The notes beneath the pieces were generated by a model, which saw only the letters and a program-made list of their open reading frames with translations, had not been told where the DNA came from and did no database searches. From an uncultured bacterium (GTDB lineage: Bacteria; Patescibacteriota; Saccharimonadia; Saccharimonadales; Saccharimonadaceae): a DNA stretch of 64,000 bases. Numbering within the stretch: the stretch's first letter is position 1; every line of letters starts with the position of its first letter. The stretch lies in assembly GCA_902761145.1 (NCBI GenBank), contig CACWJA010000002.1, forward strand, positions 124,001 to 188,000. The letters are read 5' to 3'. The position numbers and the translations under genes were made by a program. Below are positions 35,489 to 43,805 of this stretch, piece after piece.

Positions 35489-35951
35489 ATGAAGACTAAG
35501 ATTTTTCGAGCCGACCATAAGAAGCTATTACCTGGAGTCTATGTGTCAAAAAAAAGCGTTATCTGGTAATCTTGTGATCGCTACATTTGATCTGCGGTTT
35601 AAGCAACCGAGCATAGATGATCCGATAAGCCCCAGCGCTCTCCACACATTAGAACACTTGGGTGAGCTTTATCTCAGGACGCTCTCACCGCGTAAGGACG
35701 AAATGATTCATTTCGGCCCCATGGGAAGCCGCACCGGGTTCCACCTCATTATGAAGGGGGACCTCAGAAGTCAAGACGTATACGAGATGGTCGTCAAGAT
35801 GTGCGATTTTATCATCATGCACAGTGGAGAGATCCCTGGAGCGAATGAACATGAGTGTAGCAACTGTCTGGACCACGATCTGACCGGCGCAAAACTTTGT
35901 GCCATTGAATATTCAGATTGGTTGAGAAACGACCCCCATTACGAATATTAG
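35489..35951 (+). pseudogene. luxS: LuxS (S-ribosylhomocysteine lyase) homologue, frameshifted and with catalytic Cys replaced by Ser
   Basis: ATG 35489 after AGGAGG reads MKTKIFRADHKKLLPGVYVS, the LuxS N-terminus, then hits TAA at 35567 after an A8 run (35548-35555). With seven A's the frame continues as KKALSGNLVIATFDLRF and reaches the stop at 35951. The metal motif HTLEH and the later EC (NEHECSN) are kept. The family motif GPMGCRTGF reads GPMGSRTGF, so the Cys equivalent to B. subtilis Cys84, needed for catalysis, is Ser. LuxS makes homocysteine and the autoinducer-2 precursor. Promoter GTGGTATAAT at 35415-35424 is followed by a short hairpin leader (ACGG/CCGT). Likely inactive or repurposed. 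Confidence 0.8.
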
Positions 35952-35969
35952 TCCAAAACAGTCACCTCC

Positions 35970-35994
35970 GCCAGCATTAAATGCTGGCTTTTTT
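35970..35994 (+). terminator. Terminator after luxS
   Basis: GCCAGCATT-A-AATGCTGGC followed by TTTTTT. Confidence 0.9.
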
Positions 35995-36076
35995 CTTGGA
36001 AATATGGTATAATAATACGCGAGCTTATAGCTACCGTACTGAGCGGTTCTCAGAATAGCACATTAAGGAGGAAAGA

Positions 36077-36145
36077 TTGGAAGGGAGCAAACACGTATTT
36101 TTGAACGATAAAAAGCTCAGATCAACGCCAAAATATTATCTTTAA
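36077..36145 (+). CDS. Possible 22-aa upstream leader peptide
   Basis: AAGGAGG stands 5 nt before a TTG that opens MEGSKHVFLNDKKLRSTPKYYL, ending 13 nt before the ATG of the FISUMP-like gene. It lies on the transcript from the TATAAT at about 36009. It could be a translated leader controlling the next gene, or a relic: its VFLNDKKLRS-YYL pattern loosely recalls the LuxS N-terminus upstream. Weak evidence. Confidence 0.35.
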   Translation: MEGSKHVFLNDKKLRSTPKYYL

Positions 36146-36158
36146 GAGGTGATTTCAG

Positions 36159-36662
36159 ATGAAAAAATACGGTAGCAATTGGGAAAACAGTGGCGTAACA
36201 CTTCCCGAATTAGGCATAATTATCGCTCCGGAGATATTTACAGTTCGTAGGAACGTAGCCTTAAGGACCGGCATGCTTATTTTGAAAGGGACAAAGTATT
36301 TTACCTGGGATACAGCGAGGGAGCTAGTGTGGAATAACTACACACCAAAAGGATGGCGCCTACCTACAGCGGAAGAAACAGACATTATCTGTAAGTATGC
36401 TAACGACGAAAACAGCATTTTCCCGGAATATGGGCTGCACGGCTTCATCCGTGCGGACAATATGGTAGAATACTACCGCAACCCCACCGCAAAAGAATCC
36501 CTAGCAATAAGTAGCGGCAAAGTGGGATACTATTGGACGGGCAGCCTAAAAGAACCTTTATATCCGTATGCGATCTTCTCCTCCGACATATCAATGGGGG
36601 GCAATGTGTCGATACATTCTAACTATGGATTATCCATGTTCTTAGTGAAAGATATGAAGTAA
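36159..36662 (+). CDS. FISUMP-like domain protein without a signal peptide (167 aa)
   Basis: Contains the FISUMP hallmarks TKYFTWDTARELVWNNYTPKGWRLPTAEETDIICKYA and a closing strand block (KVGYYWTGSL, NYGLSMFLVKD). As in the minus-strand paralogue at 30535-31071 there is no signal peptide and the N-terminal roughly 45 residues form a separate small segment (IIIAPEIFTVRRNVALRTG, compare VFIAPSNYCIAKDVVLGD). AGAGGTG precedes ATG. The pair suggests a soluble FISUMP subfamily. Function unknown. Confidence 0.72.
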   Translation: MKKYGSNWENSGVTLPELGIIIAPEIFTVRRNVALRTGMLILKGTKYFTWDTARELVWNNYTPKGWRLPTAEETDIICKYANDENSIFPEYGLHGFIRADNMVEYYRNPTAKESLAISSGKVGYYWTGSLKEPLYPYAIFSSDISMGGNVSIHSNYGLSMFLVKDMK

Positions 36663-36681
36663 AACAGTGGTTTCGACCTTG

Positions 36682-36708
36682 GGCCAGTACATAGATGCTG
36701 GCCTTTTT
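36682..36708 (+). terminator. Rho-independent terminator
   Basis: GGCCAG-TACATAGATG-CTGGCC followed by TTTTT. Confidence 0.85.
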
Positions 36709-36810
36709 GAATGCCCTTTAGTACTAATGAATTATACAACAATGTCGGGCTAATACACTATTTTGACATTTGGCTTAAAGTGTGGTATAATGGAAGAATA
36801 AGGAGTTTTT

Positions 36811-37338
36811 ATGTATAATCAAACAGAGGTGGAAAAGAAAGAACGCCGCAAGATTATAGCTGCTGCTACGGCTATAGTTGTGGTTATATTGATACTAATA
36901 GTAGCTATTATTGTGGTCGCCACAAAGAAATCTGCAAATTCTAACAACGGCAGAGAAGAGAACAATACTTCCGTAGCAAAGGATGACAACACAGAAAATA
37001 CCACCAACAGCGTAAGTACCGAAAATGGCAATAATGACGACAACAAAGAAAATACAGGCACTAACGAGAATAGTGACTCCAGCAATACTTCCAACACCAC
37101 AAATACTGGAACACTATCGAACAAAAAAAATTCAACAGCAAACAATAATAATAGCAACAGCAAAGACAGCGATAGCAACAACACCAACAATACTGACACC
37201 TCCACCCAAAAACCTACAACAAATAAGTCCGACAATATGCCCACCACTGGTCCAGAGGATTTTATTCCTCTAGCTATACTTGCAGGTATGTTTACTATGT
37301 ATATTTCCTCGGCAATACTAGCCAAAAGGGACGCATAA
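36811..37338 (+). CDS. Small surface protein: signal anchor, Asn/Ser/Thr linker, MPTTG sorting-like tail (175 aa)
   Basis: Residues 12-38 are a hydrophobic anchor (KIIAAATAIVVVILILIVAIIVVATKK). The next roughly 105 residues are almost wholly Asn, Ser, Thr, Asp and Glu. The C-terminus has MPTTG, a hydrophobic span and a basic end (LAKRDA), the layout of a sortase substrate with Met in place of Leu. Both ends could be membrane-embedded before processing. Promoter AAAGTGTGGTATAAT near 36778-36791, ribosome binding site AAGGAG. Possibly a flexible wall stalk; no globular domain is present. Confidence 0.75.
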   Translation: MYNQTEVEKKERRKIIAAATAIVVVILILIVAIIVVATKKSANSNNGREENNTSVAKDDNTENTTNSVSTENGNNDDNKENTGTNENSDSSNTSNTTNTGTLSNKKNSTANNNNSNSKDSDSNNTNNTDTSTQKPTTNKSDNMPTTGPEDFIPLAILAGMFTMYISSAILAKRDA

Positions 37339-37354
37339 CATAAAAACAACACGT

Positions 37355-37385
37355 AAAAAAGCGGGGCACGAATGTCTCGCTTTTT
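37355..37385 (+). terminator. Terminator between the sorting-signal protein and tRNA-Leu
   Basis: AAAAAGCGGG and TCTCGCTTTTT pair around CACGAATG. Confidence 0.7.
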
Positions 37386-37412
37386 GGTGAAAGTGTGTTA
37401 TAATAGATTTAC

Positions 37413-37497
37413 GCCCGGATGGTGGAATTGGTAGACACGTATGCCTTAGGAGCATATGCCGCAAGGTGTGCAGGTTCAAATCCTGTTCCGGGCACCA
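37413..37497 (+). tRNA. tRNA-Leu (anticodon UAG)
   Basis: 85 nt including an encoded CCA. Acceptor stem GCCCGGA / TCCGGGC, D arm GTGGAATTGGTAGACAC, anticodon arm TATGC-CTTAGGA-GCATA giving anticodon TAG, a long class II variable arm, T arm CAGG-TTCAAAT-CCTG. A TATAAT at 37399-37404 sits so that transcription would start about at the mature 5' end. Confidence 0.95.
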
Positions 37498-37550
37498 TTA
37501 CAGCAAAGCACTCCATGAGTGTTTTTTTGTACATGAGATTTGGACCTAAC

Positions 37551-37575
37551 GGTACGAGTCCTGTTCCGGGTACCA
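37551..37575 (+). repeat. Degenerate copy of the tRNA-Leu 3' end
   Basis: GGTACGAGTCCTGTTCCGGG plus TACCA matches the tRNA-Leu 3' end at 21 of 25 positions. Such copies beside a tRNA are what integrases leave as attachment-site remnants. Confidence 0.6.
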
Positions 37576-37705
37576 GAATTCTTGCTATATCCGCCCATTT
37601 GGGCTTTTTTCAGTTTCACTCAATGGCATATCGCGCTTCAGCCGAAGAAATCGCCCAACTAAACGGATAGTAGCTAAGAATTTCAATTAAGCACTGAGTG
37701 CCTTC

Positions 37706-37730
37706 GGTGCAAATCCCGTTCCGAGCACTA
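37706..37730 (+). repeat. Second degenerate copy of the tRNA-Leu 3' end
   Basis: GGTGCAAATCCCGTTCCGAG plus CACTA matches the tRNA-Leu 3' end at 21 of 25 positions. The roughly 260 nt from the tRNA to the next gene holds no other gene I can support. Confidence 0.55.
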
Positions 37731-37758
37731 ATTTTGTTTTTATGCTCTGGCGTTGTGC

Positions 37759-40680
37759 CTAGAATTTACGGTGCCTAATGCTTTTTTTATGAAATACATA
37801 GAAGACAGCCGGGGCGACGGACGAGCATAATAGCAAAACGTGCACCATATCCAGCGTAAAATCATTGCTATTTTCAGAACTGACACCCGTATCTGGAACA
37901 GCAACGCCATCTTGACTGGTTTTGCTCTGGGTCGAACCGCTAGCTTTATTGTAATTGGTATTAGGAACAACTATATCGGGTTCATCTGATTGCTCTGGAA
38001 CGTCTGGAGTAACTGGGGTATCTGGGGTATCTGGAGTATCTGGAGTATTTGGGGTGTCTGGCGTATTTGGGGTGTCTGGCGTATTTGGGGTGTCTGGCGT
38101 ATTTGGGGTGTCTGGCGTATTTGGGGTGTCTGGCGTATCTGGAACATATGATGCATTTGCAACCGTGAACTTTGCCGTAGCTATGCCAAAATCACCGAAT
38201 TTTATAGTGAAAAGATGTTGGCCTATAGCTAAATTGTCCATATATGCTTTCTTAAGGCTAATAATGGTGCTACCGTACTCGGCTCTGTAAAAATCCGACG
38301 ATAGCGGTTGTTCGTCAATATAGATACCTCCAAACTCCTCGAATAAAGAGAGGTCTGCATTGATCCTAAAAGACGCAACTTCACTCTCGCCCTTGATATA
38401 AACTTGCTGGTCACCTTCTAGCACTAAATACACGTGGATGACTCCCTTCACGGTAACTGTAAATGTTTCGGTGACGTAATTATTAGTGTCGTTATTTTGA
38501 GCATAGTATACCTGATATTCATTTTCGCCAGGCATTATTGTAGCATCACCATCCACCCAATAGATGCCATCAGTTGAAAAAGATATTGAAGAAAGCGGTG
38601 TGCCGATGGTGCCAACAATAACATCCTCTATTTCGCTTGGCTTTGATGAAGTAGCTTTAGCAATAGACAGAACATATGATGCAGTTCCTTCGTAATAAGC
38701 TTCGGTTTGCGATGCTGTAGCGATAATATTTGCTGTACCTGCACCTATTATGGTCACTTCCCCAGTGGCAGGGTTTACTTCTGCCACAGCTGTATTGTCG
38801 GACACGTACGAGATAGCACCATCACCATTAGTGGTAGCGACATTGGTAAAGCTCGCGTCGCCATAAAATTTGTTGACGGAATCACTTGAAAAAACTACGG
38901 ATTGATTTTGTCTATATGAAGTATTGATATGAGATATATTGACATTGGAGCAATTAGAATAGCGATCACATACTTGCACTACTTCGCTGATGGATTCTGA
39001 ATATACTGTTTTGCTCATGCTGTATTCGCTCGAAACACGAGTAAATCCAGTTGCCAACTCTAGCGGGTCGTTTGAAGATACTGTTATAGTGGTGGAGTCT
39101 GGAGTGTCTACATATGTTACATCAGTTCGAAGATCTATCGACATATTGGAATACGGGAAATGATAAAAGACATAACACAGCTCGTTCCCGCCGGCGTCAG
39201 TATTAACACAAGCATTACTTGGTCTGTAGTTTGTGAAGCCTAAGAAAACCTCATCGTCGCGGAAAGAGATGGACTCCAACTCACCCATGTTAGCGGTGCC
39301 GTTAATATATATTTCCTTGACGCGCCGTCCGAAGTCTTTGCTGGGTACGCCTTCACTATCAAACTTAGCATTATAGATATTTATTATTCCAGATCCGTCT
39401 GGTAGGTTGTCGCAATATAGGTGATTAGCGGTGCAGTCGTAGGTCTTCCATCCGGTTTGATAGATATATCCGTTACGATATTCTAACCCTTGCGTGTATT
39501 CATTATGTGGCATATCTACACTATATTGTACTCCTTCAAATCTATCATTCGTCAGATATGCAGTTTTTTTACTTCCGGCTACGTATTTATTGTCCACTCT
39601 ATCATAGCCTATTTGGCCAAACGTGAACCCCATCTTGTTTGCGTCGGAGACATCGATGTTGCTCTCATAGGCTAATGTATCACCATTAAGTACCCAGAGA
39701 TCATTTGCTGCCGTCAGAATGATTTTATTGATGTTTGGATTAAAGGTCATATCATTTCCATGCCCGCCACCTTCTGCGTAGTAAGGGGTACCAGACACGA
39801 CGCTTGTCAAATCATTTCCTCCATACCCAAACACGAGTCCGTTATCTGGATTGCCCGCGTTCGATGAATAAAACGCTAAGTTGTTATTTGATAAGGTGAA
39901 TCCCTGTAACTGTCTGTAGGTGTAGCCGTGAGAACTTACGGATTTGTATTTTAACGGAGTAGAATTATCAAGTGTGCTAGTTAGGTCCTTGGCTGCTGGA
40001 GCGTTTGTTAATTTATCTTTTTCAATCTCTATGACTGGACGCACACCTCTATCTTTGTAGACTTCCGCCAATCTATTGTTGCCGAATTCTGTTATCGTAT
40101 ATGCATAGCCATTATCATCTGGATATAGCGTAGATGACCAAAAGCCATGATTGTCATATCTCTGCCCGGCAATATCGTATATAGTGTTTGTTGTGTAGTT
40201 GAAGTTTACTTCTATACCCTTGACGCTGATACTATCTAACGTGGGTCTAGTATTTAGCTTCAGCAATGAATAAATATCATCCTCTGTTAGTATACTGATC
40301 TCGCCATCATAGTTGCCCCATACTGTTCCTATATCAGCTAGGGCTGCCTCAATCCCACTGAAATTTGTATTCACTACATTATGATCCAATATTAAACGGA
40401 CAGTAGATTTGGAAGTGTTGTCGTTTAGTTCAGCTAGAAACCATCGGTAGCAGGTGGTATCGCTAGAAAAAAGTGTCCAATAATTTGTTTCGTTGCAGGT
40501 ACTGTCCGGATTGACTGGATCGAAGAATACCCAGCTGCTCATATTGTACTTGGGATAAGACCCCGCGGCGAATGTTTCGAATGAATTATTTATTTTAGCC
40601 GCAACAAAACCCGCAGATATGACAGTTATTACTATCGATAACACGATAAATAGTCCTTTTTTTGTTTTTTGTATTTTCAT
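37759..40680 (-). CDS. Large wall-anchored surface protein with Ig-like domains, PDTPNT repeats and VPDTG tail (973 aa)
   Basis: Signal peptide MKIQKTKKGLFIVLSIVITV at the start. A long N-terminal region of unknown fold (residues about 40-540) includes WVLNGDTLAYESN and MGFTFGQIGYDRV, which look beta-propeller-like. A Big2-type bacterial Ig domain follows (ISYVSDNTAVAEVNPATGEV, ASYVLSIAKAT) and a second beta domain near residues 760-850. Then come about eight DTPNTP-type hexapeptides, and VPDTG, a hydrophobic span and a basic tail (HKKSIRHRKF), a sortase-type signal with Val for Leu. Probably a host-contact or adhesion protein. GC content and codons match the genome. Confidence 0.82.
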   Translation of the reverse strand: MKIQKTKKGLFIVLSIVITVISAGFVAAKINNSFETFAAGSYPKYNMSSWVFFDPVNPDSTCNETNYWTLFSSDTTCYRWFLAELNDNTSKSTVRLILDHNVVNTNFSGIEAALADIGTVWGNYDGEISILTEDDIYSLLKLNTRPTLDSISVKGIEVNFNYTTNTIYDIAGQRYDNHGFWSSTLYPDDNGYAYTITEFGNNRLAEVYKDRGVRPVIEIEKDKLTNAPAAKDLTSTLDNSTPLKYKSVSSHGYTYRQLQGFTLSNNNLAFYSSNAGNPDNGLVFGYGGNDLTSVVSGTPYYAEGGGHGNDMTFNPNINKIILTAANDLWVLNGDTLAYESNIDVSDANKMGFTFGQIGYDRVDNKYVAGSKKTAYLTNDRFEGVQYSVDMPHNEYTQGLEYRNGYIYQTGWKTYDCTANHLYCDNLPDGSGIINIYNAKFDSEGVPSKDFGRRVKEIYINGTANMGELESISFRDDEVFLGFTNYRPSNACVNTDAGGNELCYVFYHFPYSNMSIDLRTDVTYVDTPDSTTITVSSNDPLELATGFTRVSSEYSMSKTVYSESISEVVQVCDRYSNCSNVNISHINTSYRQNQSVVFSSDSVNKFYGDASFTNVATTNGDGAISYVSDNTAVAEVNPATGEVTIIGAGTANIIATASQTEAYYEGTASYVLSIAKATSSKPSEIEDVIVGTIGTPLSSISFSTDGIYWVDGDATIMPGENEYQVYYAQNNDTNNYVTETFTVTVKGVIHVYLVLEGDQQVYIKGESEVASFRINADLSLFEEFGGIYIDEQPLSSDFYRAEYGSTIISLKKAYMDNLAIGQHLFTIKFGDFGIATAKFTVANASYVPDTPDTPNTPDTPNTPDTPNTPDTPNTPDTPNTPDTPDTPDTPVTPDVPEQSDEPDIVVPNTNYNKASGSTQSKTSQDGVAVPDTGVSSENSNDFTLDMVHVLLLCSSVAPAVFYVFHKKSIRHRKF
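38012..38140. repeat. 18-bp tandem repeat coding DTPNTP
   Basis: The unit GGTGTCTGGCGTATTTGG recurs almost perfectly, with diverged units at both ends. The near-identity of the central units suggests recent expansion by slippage. Confidence 0.85.
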
Positions 40681-40786
40681 GTTTGTGTATAACCTTTGTC
40701 TTATATGATATTAGCATAATTATTATATATAATCAACAACTTTTTATTTTTTTTATTACACAATTTGTGTTATAATCATAAACAGG

Positions 40787-42373
40787 ATGGGCAAAATCAC
40801 GAAGTATTTAAATCAGCTAATTGTCGGAAGTGTTTTTGATACGCCGGAGATATTGGAGAGTTATTCTACTGATGGTTCTGCGCTCAAAATTAGACCTAAG
40901 TTTGTAGCCTTTCCTGAATCGACTGATGATATTTGTAAGTTGATGAGATTTTTTAATCAGATCGCCACCAAAAACATACCAGTGTCAGTGACCGTACGTG
41001 GTGCTGGACAAGACGCTGGCGGCGCAGACCTTTCTACCGGGCTAGTGATATCTACCGAGAAACTTAATCGAATGCTAGAGATAGATCCACGCGAAAAGCT
41101 TGTTCGCGTGCAAGCCGGGATGACTTTACGCGAACTAAATACAGCCTTGTCGGTGTCTGGCTTAACTATTCCAATTGGCGCACACGGCGACGACACAATT
41201 GGTGGGCTAATATCAAATTCGCCTATAGATACTAAGTCTGCCAAATATGGCGGCATTATGAATTACGTAGAAAGACTTGAAGTTGTCCTCGCTAATGGCG
41301 AATGCTTGCAGACTAGCCACATGAAAAGATATCATGTCGCAAAAAAGGCAGCTGAAAAGTCCCTTGAGGGTGAGATATACCGTAAATTGTCAAGATTATT
41401 GTACGATAAGACAGAATCAATTGCCAGTATTGGTAAGGATTCTCGTGATCGTAGTGGGTATCCCAATATCTCCAAGATTCAATATAAGGATACTCTTGAC
41501 TTGGCCCCATTATTTGCTGGAGCACAAGGCACGCTTGGCATTATATCGGAAGTGATTCTGCGTGCGGTACCACTGCAGAAGAGGCCGTTTCGCGTGATAG
41601 CTACATTTAAAGAGCTAGATTCTGCTCTGGATTATGCATATACATTGAGAGCACTGAAACCTAGTGAAATAAACTTTTATGATCTCAAGATGATACAAGA
41701 AGCGCGTGAGTCTGGCAAAAATCTAGACGGCATTCTAAGGAAGCAAGAAAATGGGTTTGTAATTTTTGCGAGATTCGACGAGCGTGTGGGTAGCTGTGCC
41801 AAAAAGATTGCATCGATAAGAAGCCGTTTTCCTCGTAGTACCAGGTTTGTCATCGAATCCCAAGACACTAGAGCCACCATCAACGAATTTGAAAATTTGT
41901 TGCTGATATATCTAAATACCCCCAAGAGTGGGGAGCGTGTACCTGTGCTGACAGATTTTTATTTGCCATCGCATAATTTAGGGAATTTCTTGAGTGACCT
42001 AAGGATACTAGAGCAAAAACTAGGGTTGGATTTGGCATTGTATGGCTCGTATGCTACATCTATATATAGCCTGCGACCTAAGTTCCAGCTGGACGACAAG
42101 GATTACGCCAAGAAGGTTGCTACTTTCCTACGTGCGGGGGCGTATATCATCGACAGGCAAGATGGCAAGCTAGCTGGAGGTTCACCAGAAGGCCGCTTGA
42201 AGGCCGTGGTTACTAATGCCGACATGCGCGATTCCGAAAAAGCCATACATACCAGAGTCAAAGAAATATTTGACCACAATAATATTCTAAATCCAGATAT
42301 CAAGCTGGGCGCTAGTTCGAAATTTACCTTGACTCACTTCCGGACTACTGGTCTGCCTAAAATTATGATATAA
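40787..42373 (+). CDS. FAD-binding oxidoreductase (FAD/FMN-containing dehydrogenase, GlcD-like)
   Basis: The N-terminal half is a PCMH-type FAD domain: FVAFPESTDDICKLMRF, VTVRGAGQDAGGADLSTG, VRVQAGMTLRELNTALS and TIGGLISNSP. The C-terminal half fits the FAD-oxidase C domain and ends with HNNILNPDIKLG. The family oxidises 2-hydroxy acids, lactones or alcohols; the substrate cannot be told. No iron-sulfur extension is fused. TATAAT 40771-40776 is 10 nt before ATG. It is followed by tig after a short gap with its own TATAAT. Confidence 0.85.
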   Translation: MGKITKYLNQLIVGSVFDTPEILESYSTDGSALKIRPKFVAFPESTDDICKLMRFFNQIATKNIPVSVTVRGAGQDAGGADLSTGLVISTEKLNRMLEIDPREKLVRVQAGMTLRELNTALSVSGLTIPIGAHGDDTIGGLISNSPIDTKSAKYGGIMNYVERLEVVLANGECLQTSHMKRYHVAKKAAEKSLEGEIYRKLSRLLYDKTESIASIGKDSRDRSGYPNISKIQYKDTLDLAPLFAGAQGTLGIISEVILRAVPLQKRPFRVIATFKELDSALDYAYTLRALKPSEINFYDLKMIQEARESGKNLDGILRKQENGFVIFARFDERVGSCAKKIASIRSRFPRSTRFVIESQDTRATINEFENLLLIYLNTPKSGERVPVLTDFYLPSHNLGNFLSDLRILEQKLGLDLALYGSYATSIYSLRPKFQLDDKDYAKKVATFLRAGAYIIDRQDGKLAGGSPEGRLKAVVTNADMRDSEKAIHTRVKEIFDHNNILNPDIKLGASSKFTLTHFRTTGLPKIMI

Positions 42374-42398
42374 TATAGCTAAATTTATAGGAGTATTT

Positions 42399-43673
42399 AT
42401 GAAAACCACAGTGAAGAAGCTGTCTGATTCGCGTGTAGAGATTACCGTTACTTTGGACGCAGAAGATTTGAAACCAATCAAAAATAAGGCGCTAGAAAAG
42501 CTCGCCAAGGAAATACATGTAGAAGGCTTCCGTAAGGGTAAAGTGCCAGTAGATGTAGCTAAGAAATTTATCCCAGAAAACGATCTCAATGCCGAGACTG
42601 TAGATGCGGCTGTACGTGCCACCGTAATAGAGGCTTTCGCTAAGCATGAGAAATCTCCGCTGGTATTACCTAGCATTAATGTTACCAAATATGTACCAGA
42701 TGAGATAGTAGAATATACTGCTACAGCAGACATCATTCCAGAGGTAAAGTTGGGGGACTACAAGAATCTCGGTGTCAAGCGCCCAGAAACAAAAGTAACC
42801 AAGAAAGACGTAGATGGCGTACTAGACGACCTAGCTACGAATTTCGCCGAAAAGAAAGTGGTAAAGCGCGCTGCAGCCGAAGGCGATGAGGTAATCATAG
42901 ATTTTGTAGGCAAGAAAGGAGGCGAAGCTTTTAAGGGTGGTTCCGCCAAAGATTATCATCTTGCACTAGGCTCACATACTTTTATTCCAGGGTTCGAAGA
43001 GGGAATTATTGGCCACGAGCCAGGTGATAAGTTTGACCTGAAGCTTACTTTCCCGAAAGATTACGGTGTAGCAGATCTGGCTGGAACTAAGACTGTGTTT
43101 GAAGTGCTGCTAAAGCAAGTAAATGAAGTAAAGAAAGCCAAGCTGGACGATGAACTAGCTACCAAGTGCGGATTAAAGACTATAGACGAGCTAAAGAAAG
43201 ATATAGAGAAAAACATCGCAGCACGTAATGGACATCAGCAAGAAGAGAAGTTTAAAGATGGCCTAGTAAACGCGCTAGTAAAAAAATCTAAGATTCCAGC
43301 ACCAGAAATATTGATAGATGATCAACTCAGGATGATCCGCGATGATATGACCCGCAACGCTGCTAGCCAGGGAATGAGTTTTGAAGAATTCCTAGAAGCC
43401 AACAAAGAAACTATGGAAAGCTGGGAAAAGCAAGCCCGCAAGATAGCCGAAGCACGCGTAAAAGCATCTCTCGCGCTCCAGACTCTAGCTGTGGAGCAAA
43501 AAATCACCGTATCAGACGACGTTGTGGCAGCTAAAATCGCCGAGCTGAAGGATGTATACAAAAAATCACCCGAAGCTCTCAAAAATCTAAAAGATCCGAA
43601 TGTTAAAATGGATATCAAAAATCGCCTCACCATAGAGAAGACGCTAGATTTCTTAGTAGATGCAAATAAATAA
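42399..43673 (+). CDS. tig: Trigger factor
   Basis: Ribosome-bound chaperone and peptidyl-prolyl isomerase. The N-terminal ribosome-binding domain has the signature GFRKGKVP. The FKBP domain is at about residues 155-245 (GDEVIIDFVGKKGGEAFKGGSAKDYHLALGSHTFIPGFEEGIIGHEPGD). The C-terminal helical arms run to the end. 424 residues, full length. Promoter GATATAAT at 42367-42373 gives a short leader with TAGGAG before ATG. Confidence 0.95.
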   Translation: MKTTVKKLSDSRVEITVTLDAEDLKPIKNKALEKLAKEIHVEGFRKGKVPVDVAKKFIPENDLNAETVDAAVRATVIEAFAKHEKSPLVLPSINVTKYVPDEIVEYTATADIIPEVKLGDYKNLGVKRPETKVTKKDVDGVLDDLATNFAEKKVVKRAAAEGDEVIIDFVGKKGGEAFKGGSAKDYHLALGSHTFIPGFEEGIIGHEPGDKFDLKLTFPKDYGVADLAGTKTVFEVLLKQVNEVKKAKLDDELATKCGLKTIDELKKDIEKNIAARNGHQQEEKFKDGLVNALVKKSKIPAPEILIDDQLRMIRDDMTRNAASQGMSFEEFLEANKETMESWEKQARKIAEARVKASLALQTLAVEQKITVSDDVVAAKIAELKDVYKKSPEALKNLKDPNVKMDIKNRLTIEKTLDFLVDANK

Positions 43674-43690
43674 TCCACTAGAAAAAGTGA

Positions 43691-43713
43691 AATAGCCCTG
43701 CGGGGCTATTTTT
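43691..43713 (+). terminator. Terminator of tig
   Basis: AATAGCC-CTGCGG-GGCTATT followed by TTT. Confidence 0.85.
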
Positions 43714-43805
43714 GTTCAACTATGAAGATATTTATAAAATAATAATGAACTGCATAGTAAAAATGTAATCTATGTTATAATGGTAATGTAAAATATAGGA
43801 TATGT

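Noticed and set aside
37419-37670. 83-codon frame over the tRNA
   Set aside because: It is the tRNA-Leu and its decayed copies read as protein; no ribosome binding site or family.
38020-38140. CRISPR array
   Set aside because: The 18-bp units are contiguous with no spacers and code for a Pro/Thr repeat in a surface protein.
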